Of a stretch of DNA of 64,000 bases, positions 35,492 through 48,200 are shown in pieces. The position numbers were made by a program, and so were the translations under genes. The stretch comes from Lytechinus pictus (lineage: Eukaryota; Echinodermata; Echinoidea; Temnopleuroida; Toxopneustidae): NCBI RefSeq assembly GCF_037042905.1, contig NC_087249.1, positions 39,825,401 through 39,889,400 of the forward strand. The letters run 5' to 3'. The notes under the pieces are model-generated. The model was not told the origin of the DNA and searched no databases. It saw only the letters and a list, made by a program, of their open reading frames with translations. Every line of letters begins with the position of its first letter. Positions within the stretch are counted from its first letter, which is position 1.

Positions 35492-35801
35492 TGGCCCGTA
35501 TTCTGAAGTCGGGTTTAACTTTGACCATGGTCTAACTCTGTGCTAAAATTATGGGAAGCCAAAGGTGTCAAAATCTTTAAGTTGTACGTTTCTTATATTT
35601 ACTGTGCTCTTTCCTGATTCTTCAATGGTGAAGACAATCATCTATTTATACTTCCTAGATAATTATGAATGATTTGAGAGCCAAATGTGCTGGAATTTGA
35701 TATCTCTACTCTTAGTGATTTATGTATCAATTGGCTATCCATACTTAAACCACAACTTTAAAGCCGAGTTTAAGTTAAACCCGACTTCAGAATACGGGCC
35801 A
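35492..35801. mobile_element. MITE, 310 bp, TGGCCCGTATTCTGAAGTCG ends
   Basis: TGGCCCGTATTCTGAAGTCG at the left and its perfect complement at the right; the inverted match continues inward (ggtttaactt / aagttaaacc). It sits between possible ends of a larger element (gtgggtttcacaaagatt at 35428 and aacctttgtgaaacaccct at 36366). Confidence 0.92.
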
Positions 35802-36202
35802 GTAAGTTTATTTGAAAATGCCCATCAACTGACAAAGAACAGCTGGGAGGGCTTTGTCAAAAATTGGTGAACCGGAACAGCAGCAGATTTGTTCCTAAGT
35901 TTTGGGGCTGACAAATTATATGTCATTTTGTCCAGAGTCAGGCAGGGACGACACTGCTGTTTTGAATCACCAATTTCTGACAGCCTTGTCAGTTTTTCTA
36001 TGTCGTAAAGGGCATTTGACAATACATTTGTATTTTCTTGGATCTGTTCTGCTTAGTGGTGTTTAAACTCCCTACTTCTGCATTAAGGTCATGCATAAAG
36101 TCAAGTATCAATGCACACATGATATGTAACAAGTAATCTGATTTTTTGGTAGCAGGCATCCCATTGTGCCCAAGCTGAGCAATGCAGTGATGCCTTGTAT
36201 AC

Positions 36203-36315
36203 AGAGGCAGCGGAACATCGGGCTCGGACAAAGAAAGTGGAGGGGCACCTTTTGTCTGCCAAACAGTAGGTGCCCCTCCACTTTCATTGTATGCGCCTGA
36301 CTTTCCGCTGCCTCT
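36203..36315. other. long two-part hairpin
   Basis: Inner perfect 17-bp stem (36233-36249 with 36269-36285, GAAAGTGGAGGGGCACC) with a 19-base loop, and an outer perfect 13-bp stem (36203-36215 with 36303-36315, AGAGGCAGCGGAA) separated by unequal internal loops. It is probably a tiny foldback element; as RNA it would resemble a long hairpin precursor. Confidence 0.85.
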
Positions 36316-37010
36316 GCTTATATAACATACCACCAGAAATTTAAATTCAATCTTTAGCCAACCTTCAACCTTTGTGAAACACCCTACCCATGTCCTCACC
36401 CAAGACACTGATTTCATAAAATGAATGAGACGCAATCTCTTTGTCTGCTTGTTTGCAATTTAATTATAAGGTACAATATATTATGAAATCAAAACTGCAG
36501 ACCACATATAGATCACATATATTATTTTTATGACACGAAAATACACAGCTGGACATGATTTCTAACCAACATAGAAGGGTTTTGGTTGATCATAATAGTT
36601 CTTTCATCAAGAAATTGATCCACATTTTGCTGCACCCAACCCAAGTGAGTTGAATGGCTACCCAGCAGGATTAATTCCTTGAATGCACCAAGCAACTTTA
36701 GCAGCTGGACCTAAAGCCAGGGTGATATACATGTAGTGTGCCATTGAATAGGCAACGAGATAATCAGCAACTCATCAATGCAACATGCATATTTGATTAT
36801 TATTATCATCTTTCTTGTCATAAGACACCAAGGCACTTTAAAGGTGGAAAATGTTTCGGGGGGCATCAAGTTATTAAGATTGGCAGTGCAAGGGGGACTT
36901 AACGTGGCATTTATAGAATTTCATGATGCAGAATTCCTTCCAAAACTTGCCCCCTTTCTTTCTTGTAATACCTAAAAAAAAAAACATAACGGGCAACTGC
37001 AAAATTCAGA
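36316..37010. other. intergenic, degenerate SINE-like fragment
   Basis: 36600-36700 holds tcatcaagaaattgatccac and gagttgaatggctacccagc, matching the SINE body in weak form. Nothing else is recognised. Confidence 0.45.
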
Positions 37011-37013
37011 TCT

Positions 37014-37191
37014 ATGGTGGCTCTGAATTGAAGACGAACACACACAACTTCAAATTTGAAGTTCATGATTTTCGTTGCAAACTTTGCAATTTCAGTCATG
37101 AAGTTCGCAACTTTCTTTACAAAGTTTGCAACGAAAAAATTGGACTGAAGTCATGAGTCATGCTTGATCGACCGTAATTCAGAGCCACCAT
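37014..37191. mobile_element. short MITE, 178 bp, ATGGTGGCTCTGAATT ends
   Basis: Perfect 16-bp terminal inverted repeats at 37014-37029 and 37176-37191. The interior repeats cttcaaatttgaag and ttgcaaactttgcaa palindromes. Confidence 0.85.
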
Positions 37192-37254
37192 ACAGATGAT
37201 ATCTCAAACATAATCTCAAGACATCCAGTATGGTGATGGAATAGAAGAACAGAG

Positions 37255-37545
37255 CCATGTCTTATAAAGAACTACGATTGATCAAATCAATGTAAGCTAC
37301 TAGTATATGGAAATCCATCAATGCCATAATTTTTCTTCAGAAAATTTGCACAATGTACTTCTTGAACAAAGAAAAGCACACTGAATTGTCATCAACAACA
37401 AAAAACGAAGAATGTATGAATATATATATATCATATCTAGAATATAATTTGAATAAACATGCAGGTTAGATGTTGACATTGCTGGCTTTCCATAGTTGTG
37501 GTTGATTGGATCAATCGCAACTTTATGTAACACGGGGCCTAGCAC
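37255..37545. mobile_element. MITE of the tacaaagagt-gattgat family
   Basis: Shares tacgattgatcaaatcaatg, agcacactgaatt and ggttgattggatcaatcgca with 25047-25320. Confidence 0.65.
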
Positions 37546-37577
37546 TACCAGCATGAGTATGCTGCAGGATGGGTTCC

Positions 37578-37760
37578 ATGACATTTGCTCCGGCGACGAT
37601 TGCTCCGCTGTAAATTCCACGCATTAATGGAATGACCAACTTCAACCCTGGATTTTACGCTATCCCTATCCTAAACCTTACATGCAACCCTATTCCAACC
37701 CTAACCCTAAATCTTAAAAGAAATAAAGCCCGGAGCAAGTGTCGCAGGAGCAAATGTCAT
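37578..37760. mobile_element. short MITE, ATGACATTTGCTCC ends
   Basis: ATGACATTTGCTCCGGCGAC at the left and gtcgcaggagcaaatgtcat at the right, with a core rich in ccctaaccctaa-like words. Copies at 38463-38680 and 50620-50802 carry the core in the opposite sense. Confidence 0.88.
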
Positions 37761-38084
37761 GTCACCGCAGGATGGGCGATCCAAGGGGATAACAAAGAAA
37801 ATTAAACTAGGAAACAAATACTGCACTAGAAGTACACAGTTATCGTCTCTTTCTCATTCCGTTCTGCCTATGTTACATCTCTCTCTCTCTGTTCTCATCC
37901 CTCCGCTTGGTTCGGAGATCGTCGGGTCCAACCCGCAAGTGACGTATCTTGAAGACTGAATGTTAGTAACTCACCAGGACAGGAGAGCAGTGGAGCGGCT
38001 ATAATGGATTTTTGTGATATACATCAAGGTCACTTTTAATAGCTTGGCATTGATAGGCAATAAGAACAGCTTGGGTGAAATTGT

Positions 38085-38110
38085 AATTGTAGTTAACAGC
38101 TGCTTTATTA
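38085..38110 (-). terminator. possible FANCB poly(A) signal
   Basis: AATAAA on the minus strand at 38109-38104, about 715 bases past the stop codon. Weak evidence: such hexamers are frequent in AT-rich DNA. Confidence 0.2.
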
Positions 38111-38462
38111 GATAAATGCTCCAGATACCATCAATGATCTTTTAATATCTCCTTGATTTTCAGTATGAAATCATCATCCAAACATGCTTTTATAGTCATG
38201 TGACAACCTGTGCAGAAGAAACAACCATCTGAAAAGATCACAAGTTGGGTTTCAATTAACTAAAGTTCCCCATTGAACCCTGAACTACAAGCACCTGTCC
38301 ATGAAGGTCATCAAACAGGAAACATACTGTAAAACCAACTTTAATGCCCACTTGCATCTACCTATCTTTGTTTTCCCATGAATAGAATTCCCCATTGAAA
38401 CATTTACAGTCAAACCTGCATGGGAGATCACCTGTATAGAAGGACCACTTACCTATGAAGGG

Positions 38463-38680
38463 TGACACAACATTTGCTCCGGCGACAAATGCTCTGCATG
38501 GGCTTTACTTCATCTAAGATATAGGGTTTGGATTAGGGTTACAATAGGGGTTTACGTTAGGTTAATTTAGAGATAGGTTTATGATAGGGTAAAGTGTTAA
38601 ATCCATGGTTAAAGTTGGTCATACCATTAGTGTGTGGAATTTACACCTGAGCAATTGTCACCTGAGCAAATATCATGAAA
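38463..38680. mobile_element. short MITE, ATGACATTTGCTCC family
   Basis: Begins tgacacaacatttgctccgg, ends gagcaaatatcatga; core attagggttacaatagggg. It lies in the 3' flank of FANCB. Confidence 0.85.
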
Positions 38681-38822
38681 CCCTATAAAGTTGGGTTTCC
38701 CTTCAATACTATTCCCCATTGAAACATGTATTGAAGGAACATGTCCACACAGACCACCTCTTTATGAAGACTATTTTTTTGTGTCACTTGGATGGTCTTT
38801 ATATATAGGTTTGACTTTACTT

Positions 38823-39270
38823 CTATCTGATGCATCTACTTAGTGTCGTGACAGCAGCATCAGTAGTCTCTCTGAGTTCTAAGAGTTTGAAGCGAAGAGA
38901 CTCTGCCTCTTCGCCTTTCAGTTCACAATCCTTGGACTTGGTGTATGCCTGCTGTGTCAGGAAATCCTCTCGCAATCTCTTGACTCTTTCCTGCTCCCCA
39001 CTGTAACCGTCTCCTCCACCTCCACCAATTTCCATTTTATCAACCTCGCTTCCCTCCGTGTTCCTCTCTGTATGATTCACCCCTGCATCAATAGTGGAAC
39101 AGGCCAGGTCAATTGTCTTTTGCACATGCTGAAGCTCTTTGTTCATGCTTCTGATGCCATTTTGAATGGCCTCTTCTATTTGTTCACTAGGGGTGTCCAA
39201 GTTGAATTGTATATCGACAGGAAGACTTGATTTCAAGGTGTGGAAGAATAGCATCAGCTCTCTCTTGTCT
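38823..39270 (-). CDS. FANCB: FANCB last exon and stop
   Basis: Acceptor ccttttttgacag. Encodes RDKRELMLFFHTLKSSLPVD, a mostly helical tail with a Gly-rich spacer (EIGGGGGDGYSGEQ) and the end LRETTDAAVTTLSRCIR followed by TAG. The tail is likely a coiled coil; in the family this end contacts partners. Confidence 0.85.
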
Positions 39271-42200
39271 CTGTCAAAAAAGGATGAATAAGTATTTCAA
39301 CAAATATATCTTTATGAAAACTAGGACAAGCTTAGCTATAATGTAGGCAGAGGCTGCAGGTTTGTTCTTTGCCTTTACAAATCTGATGCTGTTAAGAGAA
39401 ACATCAGCAATATATCTGATGTGAAAGACTATGCAAAGTGGCTGTGAAGCAGCCACCACCAAGCATACACTCCATTTTCATGTTAGTTCTTGTTTTTTTT
39501 ATTGACGATTGTCCAGTGGTAGTCTTTCATAACAATGAACCCGCAGTGCATCATAGTCCATACAAAAACGACAAGAACACAAGACCGGAGTGTATACATG
39601 TAGGTGGTGGCTGCTTCGCAGCTGAGAGGTCTTGACATAAAAATAACATATTAGAATCCTATCTTAAAGGAAAATGAAACCTCTGAAAGAAGACAGCTTG
39701 TGTGAAAACAGACAAATCAAAGAAACAGATCAATGAAAGTTTGAGGAAAATTGAATAAATAAGAAAGTTATGAGCATTTGAAGTTTAGATTGATTATTGT
39801 AATGTAGATCCTGCCATTGGCAATGCGGCAAAGATGTGTGATGTCACATGTGAACAACTTTCCCATTACTCTTGTACATATTAAATTTAAACTGCCTCTT
39901 TTATCACATCTATTAGTAGATCATGTATTCTTTCTATAGGATGGCATATGTAATACAGATTTTCATAGAGTACATTATGGATAAACAGTTTGTATCACCA
40001 TACGAAAGAGCAAAAAGATATATTTTGGGGTATTCAATAGTCCCTCACAGGGAAAGTTGTTCACATGTGACATCACACATCTTTGTCGCATTGCCAACAG
40101 GAGGATCTCAATAGCATTAGTGATTGCAATATTCAAATGCTCATAACTTTCTCATTATTTGTCTGATTTTTCTCAAACTTTATTTCATCTTGTTCTTTGA
40201 TTTTTCTCTTTCCATACAAGCCCACTTGTTCCCAAGTTTTCATTCTCCTTTAAAGGGTAAAATATTTATTTTCATGATTTTGGCTCTCGATGTCTGATTT
40301 GGATTATCATAAAAGAATTGGCTGGCTCTTCTTATGGGAAACATCAAATGTATTGCGCTTAAAAGAACCGTACTGCCCTCATCGAAAACTCTGGCCAACA
40401 TGATTCTGTTGCGGGCAATACACATGATGTTCCCCTCAAGACCAATCAATATCATATTAATACATACCTTGCACAAACTGTTAGCAGGACACTATGGTTT
40501 CTGATATCGTCCACATAGACCCTCGTACCTCTCAATACCACACTGGTGCAGTTACACAGACAGTTGTTCTCTCCTCTCATCTCCTGGAAACCCAGATCCT
40601 TGGACAGCACCCTGGGGAGGTTCTGGAGAGGGGTGTACCGAGAGCTGACCCGGACAGCGATGGAAAGTTGCGATGCATCCATGGCTAGTCTGTCTGTTCT
40701 TGATAGCACTGACCCTGATGTAAAGAATGATTTCAGCATTATGGATGATATAAATTAAAATATTTATCTTTATTTCTGTCACTTTGGTAAAAAAAAACTC
40801 AAGTCTACGTTAGCATGCCACGGACACAATTGCATGCAATTGTACTTTATACAGATGTAATAATTCATTTTCTCTCTAATGCCAGCAATACAGACTTTAC
40901 AAAGCAACTCTATTTCTTGTATTGTGTCTGTGGACCAAGCAAGGATCTTTTGTATTATCTCAAAGATCAAAAAGAACATCTACTATTTTTTCAACACAAA
41001 TTAATGTGGCAAGTTAAGAGTTAAATCTTCTTTGACCTCCGTAGCTCGATTGTGATGGTCCCGTAACGCAAAGGTTTAATAGCAATTGATGGTGCATCTG
41101 ATTTTCATGATTCATTGTAAATTGTAGTCAATGCAATCAATCGTAAAGATATTCTTCTGCGATGATTGCTAAGCTTTGTGTTACAAGCCCGATATCTGTG
41201 GAGCGTCGTGGCCCAGTTGATTAGTCTCCGGACTTTGAAACAGAGGGTCTTGGGTTCAAATCCTAGCCATGGCGTAATTTCTTTCAGCAAGGAATTCATC
41301 CACAGTGTGCTGCACTCGACCAAGGTGAGGTAAATGGGTACCCACAGGAAGTGATTCCTCAAAAAGCTGTGTGCACCGAATAGGTAGCCTAGCTTAGCCG
41401 GGTAATAATAGCAGGGCCCGCTGGGAGAACAGTTTTCGGAACTGAAGTGGCTACCCTGGGTAAATACACCGTTATAATCATTATTATATTATCTTACTTT
41501 TAGTCTGGTTTTGGTGAAGTGGAAGTGGCTTCGCCGGTGTGGGATCGACTTCTGGTAACTTCACAGCCAGTTTGGTTCCCAGGACGTCAGCTGCAGTAAC
41601 GCTGACACGCCCACAGATCCTTGACATCACCCTTGGTCTGTCCGATCCAATCCGCTCTCCTGGACGGAGACTCATCCACTGTAGGATCAACAATCGAAAG
41701 ACCACAGAACCTTCAAGGAACGTTGGTATGGACGTCATAGCAACAGCATCACATTCATTTCCTGGCATCAGAGGCGATGCAGGAGATGATGAATCTCTTG
41801 ATGATGATGAGGATGATGATGTTGTTCCATGGTCCTTAGCGGATGGTCCCGCCACATCTTGAAGCTTTGTCCTTTTACTTGGTGGACCAGAACTGGATTC
41901 TTGGAACTCTGTTTCTGGACAATCCTCAGAGGTAATGTGGGATACTGGATGATAAATACTTCCCTCACATCCGTCAAGTTCTTGAAACAAATCAGTCTTC
42001 CATGGCAATACTAGCAACTTGACATCTGACACAGCCCTAGAAAATGAGTCAAGAATACCCAACATTGGTTTAATACAGGCCCTAGATTAATCAAAGGCCA
42101 TCAGATTCCATGGCCAGTTTAATATGTATTTATACTGTTACTCCAATTATATTATTTTGTTGAACGGAAATAAATAAATCTAAATCTAATGCCCTTCTGA

Positions 42201-45200
42201 TTGGCTCCCATCCCCCCCCCTCTTATTAGCATTGGAGATTTGTAAAAGTTTTGTTTTGTCTTCCATTAGTGCTTTACTATACAAAAGTGGCCATGCCCTA
42301 ACACATTCAGATTTAGGCCATTTTGACATTGATCAATATATGAAACTCATTTGCATATCAACAGTGTAATTATCAGATTCAACTGACCTTTGATTTCAAT
42401 AGGCCCGAGTCATTGCACTTATTTTAGGAAACATTCGATCACAATTAATTAATAATAGATTGTTCTATTTTTATTATAATTATTAATTCCATTCCTCACC
42501 ATGGGGTATCGTTTGTGACCTTGACTCCAATGACCCACTTTCCATTGACGATTCTATGCCATCCATTGGTGACATTTAACCTTTGACCTGTATCTCTCCT
42601 GGGCTCCGGACATTGCGATGGCTGGCTGGCGACTGCCCCACAGAGGTGGACTAGAGTTGCCTGAGGGTGAAATAGAACAAATCCGTTTGTTACGAAAATC
42701 TCCACTTTAGAATTTACCCCATAACTTTCAGACAGGTTCCTATGTATTTCAGGTGGGGTATCCTGCCCCCCCCCCCATTAACATTTTTTTTTTTAAGCTT
42801 AATCGTCACCATGCATCTTTGCACCAGAGATATTGGTTTTGTATTACGCCTGCACTCCCCATTATCTTACGTAATAAACATATTCTTACTTGGCACAGCC
42901 TGAAAAGAACAAGAAAGTAGGGGAAAATAAATATATTTTATTCATTTGTTTTAAGATACTGTGGCGTAACCGAGCTCTGTCGGGGTAGCGTTCTGCCGTC
43001 TCGCAGTCTCCAGAACCCGGTCCACGCTTCTCCTCACTTTTATATCTCTTTTTGGGCAGGTTCGCTCACAAAAGTATATTGTGCAACGTGGTACACTCTC
43101 TCGCTCCTCTGAAATACACCGAATCACCCGCTCACTCACCCTAAATCATGCAAATGAAGCAACTTGGGAGATATTCAATATACAGTTCAACTTGATTTAT
43201 TCGGAGCTTACATCTTACAACCGCACGCCACCGCAGCTCCCAGCGAACTCACGTACTTCTCCAATAATCGCAAAGCATACCACAACATAAAAATATCGCC
43301 CTCTACGATTTAACTATGAAATACATCTTAAAGGTATAACTCATTATGCTACATAGCCCCTCCCCAAGACTGGACTGTCCTCGGACCAGGTACATGTATA
43401 TTAACAACAAAGCATAAAAAAGAATTTCTTTAAATGTTATCTCGCTCTTCTCATGAAGAAAAGAAAACATTAAAACATCGTTAAAAGTATACAGGTATAT
43501 ACATTGGCATAGTACATAAAGGAAGTAACGTTCTTACATTAACAACCAAAATAATCTATACAGAAATAGAAAGAAAGAGCAAAGGGAGTTGTATTGAGAT
43601 CAGGAAAATGTCAAGATGAGAATGATATAAGAAAGGTTAGAAAATAGGAAAAGGAAAACATGGAACCAAAAATATAAAGCATACATCAAGGCATAAAACA
43701 ACATTTTGAATACAAATATCAGATGCGTCAGAGTCTTTTACTAACTGTTTCTGGCACAAAGTTATAGCGAAAGTTATGTCCAATATCTATTCTGCGGATT
43801 TCTAAGTGCTAGAGGATTTCTTCTTGGGGATTCTTCAAGGCGCATGTCTAGAACTACTTTTCATCATCTCGATCTCTCTCTAAAGACTTCTTTGGAGGCC
43901 AAGGCGTTACCCTGCCATAACAATCAGCGGATGTGCATCCATTCCAACGCAATTCCTTCGAAATATCTATCTGAAGAGCAACATCACATGCCAGGTTACA
44001 TTCCGACCTTGGTCACACTCCTACTTCCTGTAGAGTACGTCTTACTTCATCTCTAGCTGTGCATCCTCCAATAGGACTTCTCCACACTAGACTGTGCAGC
44101 CACCGTTGACCAATCGGGCCGGTCGACTGACTGATGCTCTGCTTTCAAGATCTACCTGGGGGGCGTTTCATGAAAGGACTTGTCGGACGTTTTATCCGAC
44201 AAGTCCCATTTTATCCGACAGTTACCATAGGAACAGTGCCTCTCTGCCAATCAAAGTCACGGAAAGATGACAGATCTGACAACTTGTCGGATGAAAATAT
44301 TGATGAAACACTCCCCAGATCGAAGTTTCTTTCTGTTGGTAATTGCTCCTTGCTAATGTCAAGTTCCACGGCACCACCCTTGCCTCTTCAAAGATCCAAC
44401 CAAGTGCCCGATGATCCGTCCTGATCTCTTCCCATAGAAGTTCTGTTGCAGCTCCGAAATACTACCATGGCCCATGACTCCCTTTGAGCCCCATAGTAGT
44501 TTTTCTCTGCTTTCTGAATGCAGTACCCCACTAGCATATGATATTACTTGCTCCTTCCCAACATAGGACAGCTTCAGTTCCCTCGTTGCTAGTATCTGCA
44601 TATCCAACAAGTACTTCTCTTCGATGTTCAGAGATTCCCATCTCCACACTGCACTTATCCTGCACGGAATTTCAGATCCATTCTTCATAGCCACTCGTTG
44701 TTCAGCCATTTATACAACACTATTTCTTATGTACACACACGACACTCGAACACTATATTTCTTATGTACACAGACGACACTCTAGTAAATTGCAATTAAT
44801 TCTAAGCTATTTTTGCTGTCCCGCCTCATGTTGGCGAGCTCCAGGATAAATTAAACGTCAACATCATAGTCAACATACACCAGCGTATATGCAGGGAAAA
44901 GTCGCTCCTCCATTTTCAGTCGCTATTCACAGGCGCTCCCCGTAGGCGCTCTAACTTCATAGGCGCCCCTCACAGGCGCTTCTCGTAGGCGCTCCTCACA
45001 GGCTCCATTCCTAGGCGATGTACATTTACATGTATAGGCGCTATCCACGCTGTCGTCTACACACCGACTCAATATGCGCTATTCACCCACGTGTATGGGC
45101 GCTATCTCCGCCACACACACACTCAAGGCGCTATTCACCAATGTGTATAGGCGCTATCTCCGCCACACACACTCAAGACGCTATTCACCAACGTGTATAG

Positions 45201-48200
45201 GCGCTACCTCCGCCACACACACTCAAGGCGCCATTCACCAACGTGTGTAGGCGCTATCTCCACCACACACACTCAAGACGCTATTCACCAACGTGTGTAG
45301 GCGCTATCTCCGCCACACACACTCAGGGCGCTGTTCACCAATGTGAATAGGCGCTCTCTTCTTGCCTCTCTCCAGGCACCCTTCCTAACCGCTATACATT
45401 TACGTGCATGGGCGTTACCTCCGCCACACACACTCAGGGCGCTGTTCACCAATGTGAATAGGCGCTCTCTTCTTGCCTCTCTCCAGGCACCCTTCCTAAC
45501 CGCTATACATTTACGTGCATGGGCGCTACCTCCGCCACACACACTCGGGGCGCTGTTCACCAACACGTGTAGATGCTCTCTTCTTGCCTCTCTCCAGGCA
45601 CCCTTCCTAGGCTCTATACATTTACATGCATACCTCCACCCCACACACTCAGGGCGCTGTTCACCAACGCGTGTAGGGGCTCTCTTCTTGCCTCTCTCCA
45701 GGCACCCTTCCTAGCCACTATACATTTACGTGCATGGGCGCTACCTCCGCCACACACTCAGGGCGCTGTTCACCAACGTGTGTAGATGCTCTCTTCTTGC
45801 CTCTCTCCAGGCACCCTTCCTAGGCTCTATACATTTACATGCATACCTCCACCCCACACACTCAGGGCGCTGTTCACCAACGCGTGTAGGGGCTCTCTTC
45901 TTGCCTCTCTCCAGGCACCCTTCCTAGCCACTATACATTTACGTGCATGGGCGCTACCTCCGCCACACACACTCAGGGCGCTGTTCACCAACGGGTGTAG
46001 ACGCTCTCTTCTTGCCTCTCTCCAGGCACCCTTCCTAGGCTCTATACGTGGCGCTCCCTGTATAAGTTGTCTGAGCTTCCAATACCACGTTGTTCGATCC
46101 CACCGCTGCCACCAGTGTGGCGTAACCGAGCTCTGTCGGGGTAGCGTTCTGCCGTCTCGCAGTCTCCAGAACCCGGTCCACGCTTCTCCTCACTTTTATA
46201 TCTCTTTTTGGGCAGGTTCGCTCACAAAAGTATATTGTGCAACGTGGTACACTCTCTCGCTCCTCTGAAATACACCGAATCACCCGCTCACTCACCCTAA
46301 ATCATGCAAATGAAGCAACTTGGGAGATATTCAATATACAGTTCAACTTGATTTATTCGGAGCTTACATCTTACAACCGCACGCCACCGCAGCTCCCAGC
46401 GAACTCACGTACTTCTCCAATAATCGCAAAGCATACCACAACATAAAAATATCGCCCTCTACGATTTAACTATGAAATACATTTTAAAGGTATAACTCAT
46501 TATGCTACACTACCATCATAACTAGATATCACTTGCCTGTTTGATTTTTCTCCCTTTATCTCTTTATTCGAATCCACCTTTTTTTCATCCTTGTGGAAGC
46601 GCCGTGGTGTCAGAGGGTCGTGTGTTCGAATCCCACTATGGCCTAGCGTCCTTTGGCAAGGCGTCAATCCACAATTTGCCACTCTCCACCCAGGTGTTAA
46701 ATGGGTGCCCGGTAGGATGCAAAAGCCTATGTAGTATGCCTAGCAATTGAGTCTTGGAACTCTTGTTGGAATGCTCCCCAGGGAGTGGAGAAGGTGCATA
46801 CATTGTATGCAGGCATGCAAGGATCCAATGACCGGGGTAATAATATATCTGTAAAGCGCTTAGAGATGTCGTTCCGATGTGTTAAGCGCTATATAAATGC
46901 GGAATATTATTATTATTATCCTTACCTGTCCCGGCGATGAGATAGATACACCATGTGCCATCTGAGCCAGGTTCACCATCGATTGTGTGATGATAGAATC
47001 CTTGAGCCTTCTGCTTAGTTCCTGCTCCTTCAATGATGTTATTCCAATCTGACAGCAAAGAAATGAATATTCATGATTAATCTTTCTTGCTCCTCAAATT
47101 GGAAACAGTCATTCCTTTTCTATTCATAATTTTCATACTTTGAATAACATAAATATAAAATTGGCAACAATCATTTATTTTCATACTTTGAATAAGATGG
47201 CAAAAATCCAAAGAGATGTATACTAATTACGCTAGAGTGCGGAGTCGCCATAGGCGCGCGTACTTAATGTCTGTGATTGCGCGGAGCGTGGTCGGCCATT
47301 GCTCGATAGGTCTTGATTTGCAGAAGTACCCGGATGTACACATAGCTCGTGCGTTGTAACGCTGTGAAAAAGGGATGCCGTCTCCGGCCTTTTTTCTTGA
47401 AGAAAAGAATCCAACCTCATTACAGTCGAAAATATTAATGACAAATTGCATCTCAATTAATTATTAGTGTGATTACATGGGGATTATGCTGTGAATTTGG
47501 CATTTATACCTGACTTCTCGGGATGAAATTTTCTTATATAATTTTTGCATTTACCTCTCTGTTTATAGGCCTATTTTAGATAATAATAGATAATAATATC
47601 TATTATATCAGATAAAAATAAAGATATACAACGTACATTAATGGAAAAATTGACAATTAATTCAAAAGACAGTGAATTAGCCCATCTTCTCCGCTGGATA
47701 TCCCTACCTTTAACTGCATCGTTCTTTTCCACATTTCCTTCATTCAAGTCACTTGATGTTCTCATGACCAATTTGTTTATGTTGGATATAATATTTTAAT
47801 TTCTATATAGGCCTACTATATGTAACTTGCTTTAATTTGTAAGAAATATATCATTAACAATAATTTGTATAAGTTAGTGTTTTGATCTTTGATTATGCGC
47901 TATTATAATAGCAAGTAGTATAAAGGGTATCTCATTACTTTTCTTGGCGTTACACCAGTGTACATTCTAGAATCGATTTTTTATTCGCTTTTTAAGGGGT
48001 GGGTGTAATTAAAGTGTCATACGCACCCAATCAAAATTACTTTGACACACTATAATAAAAATAAAATAGGGGCGCGACTGCATGGATCCCTCCCTAAAGT
48101 GAAAATGAACATGACATAATAAATGATTGTGATTTTATGCACCCCCTGTTTCAAAATCATTCTGCGGCCCCGTATGTAAATGATATTATAATTTTGTTCA

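Larger units (their letters stand above)
42960..46509 (-). mobile_element. non-autonomous LTR retrotransposon, 3.55 kb
   Basis: Two 394-base direct repeats (42960-43353 and 46116-46509) differ at one seen position and start TG and end CA. Read on the minus strand, the inner side of the 5' LTR has a primer binding site at 46114-46092 complementary to a tRNA 3' end, and the inner side of the 3' LTR has a purine run (ttggggaggggcta, 43367-43354). The interior of 2.76 kb has no reverse transcriptase, protease or integrase, so it must depend on a helper. It lies in FANCB intron 3 in the same transcriptional sense. A clear target duplication was not seen (gatac versus ctacc). Confidence 0.92.

Noticed and set aside
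37578-38680. Internal telomere sequence (ccctaaccctaa, ttagggtt)
   Set aside because: Only a few imperfect units, always in the core of a short MITE family present in three copies; not a telomeric array.
45285-46268. Frames of 119-160 residues on both strands with repeated motifs
   Set aside because: All lie in the minisatellite of the LTR element and repeat with its period; not independent genes.
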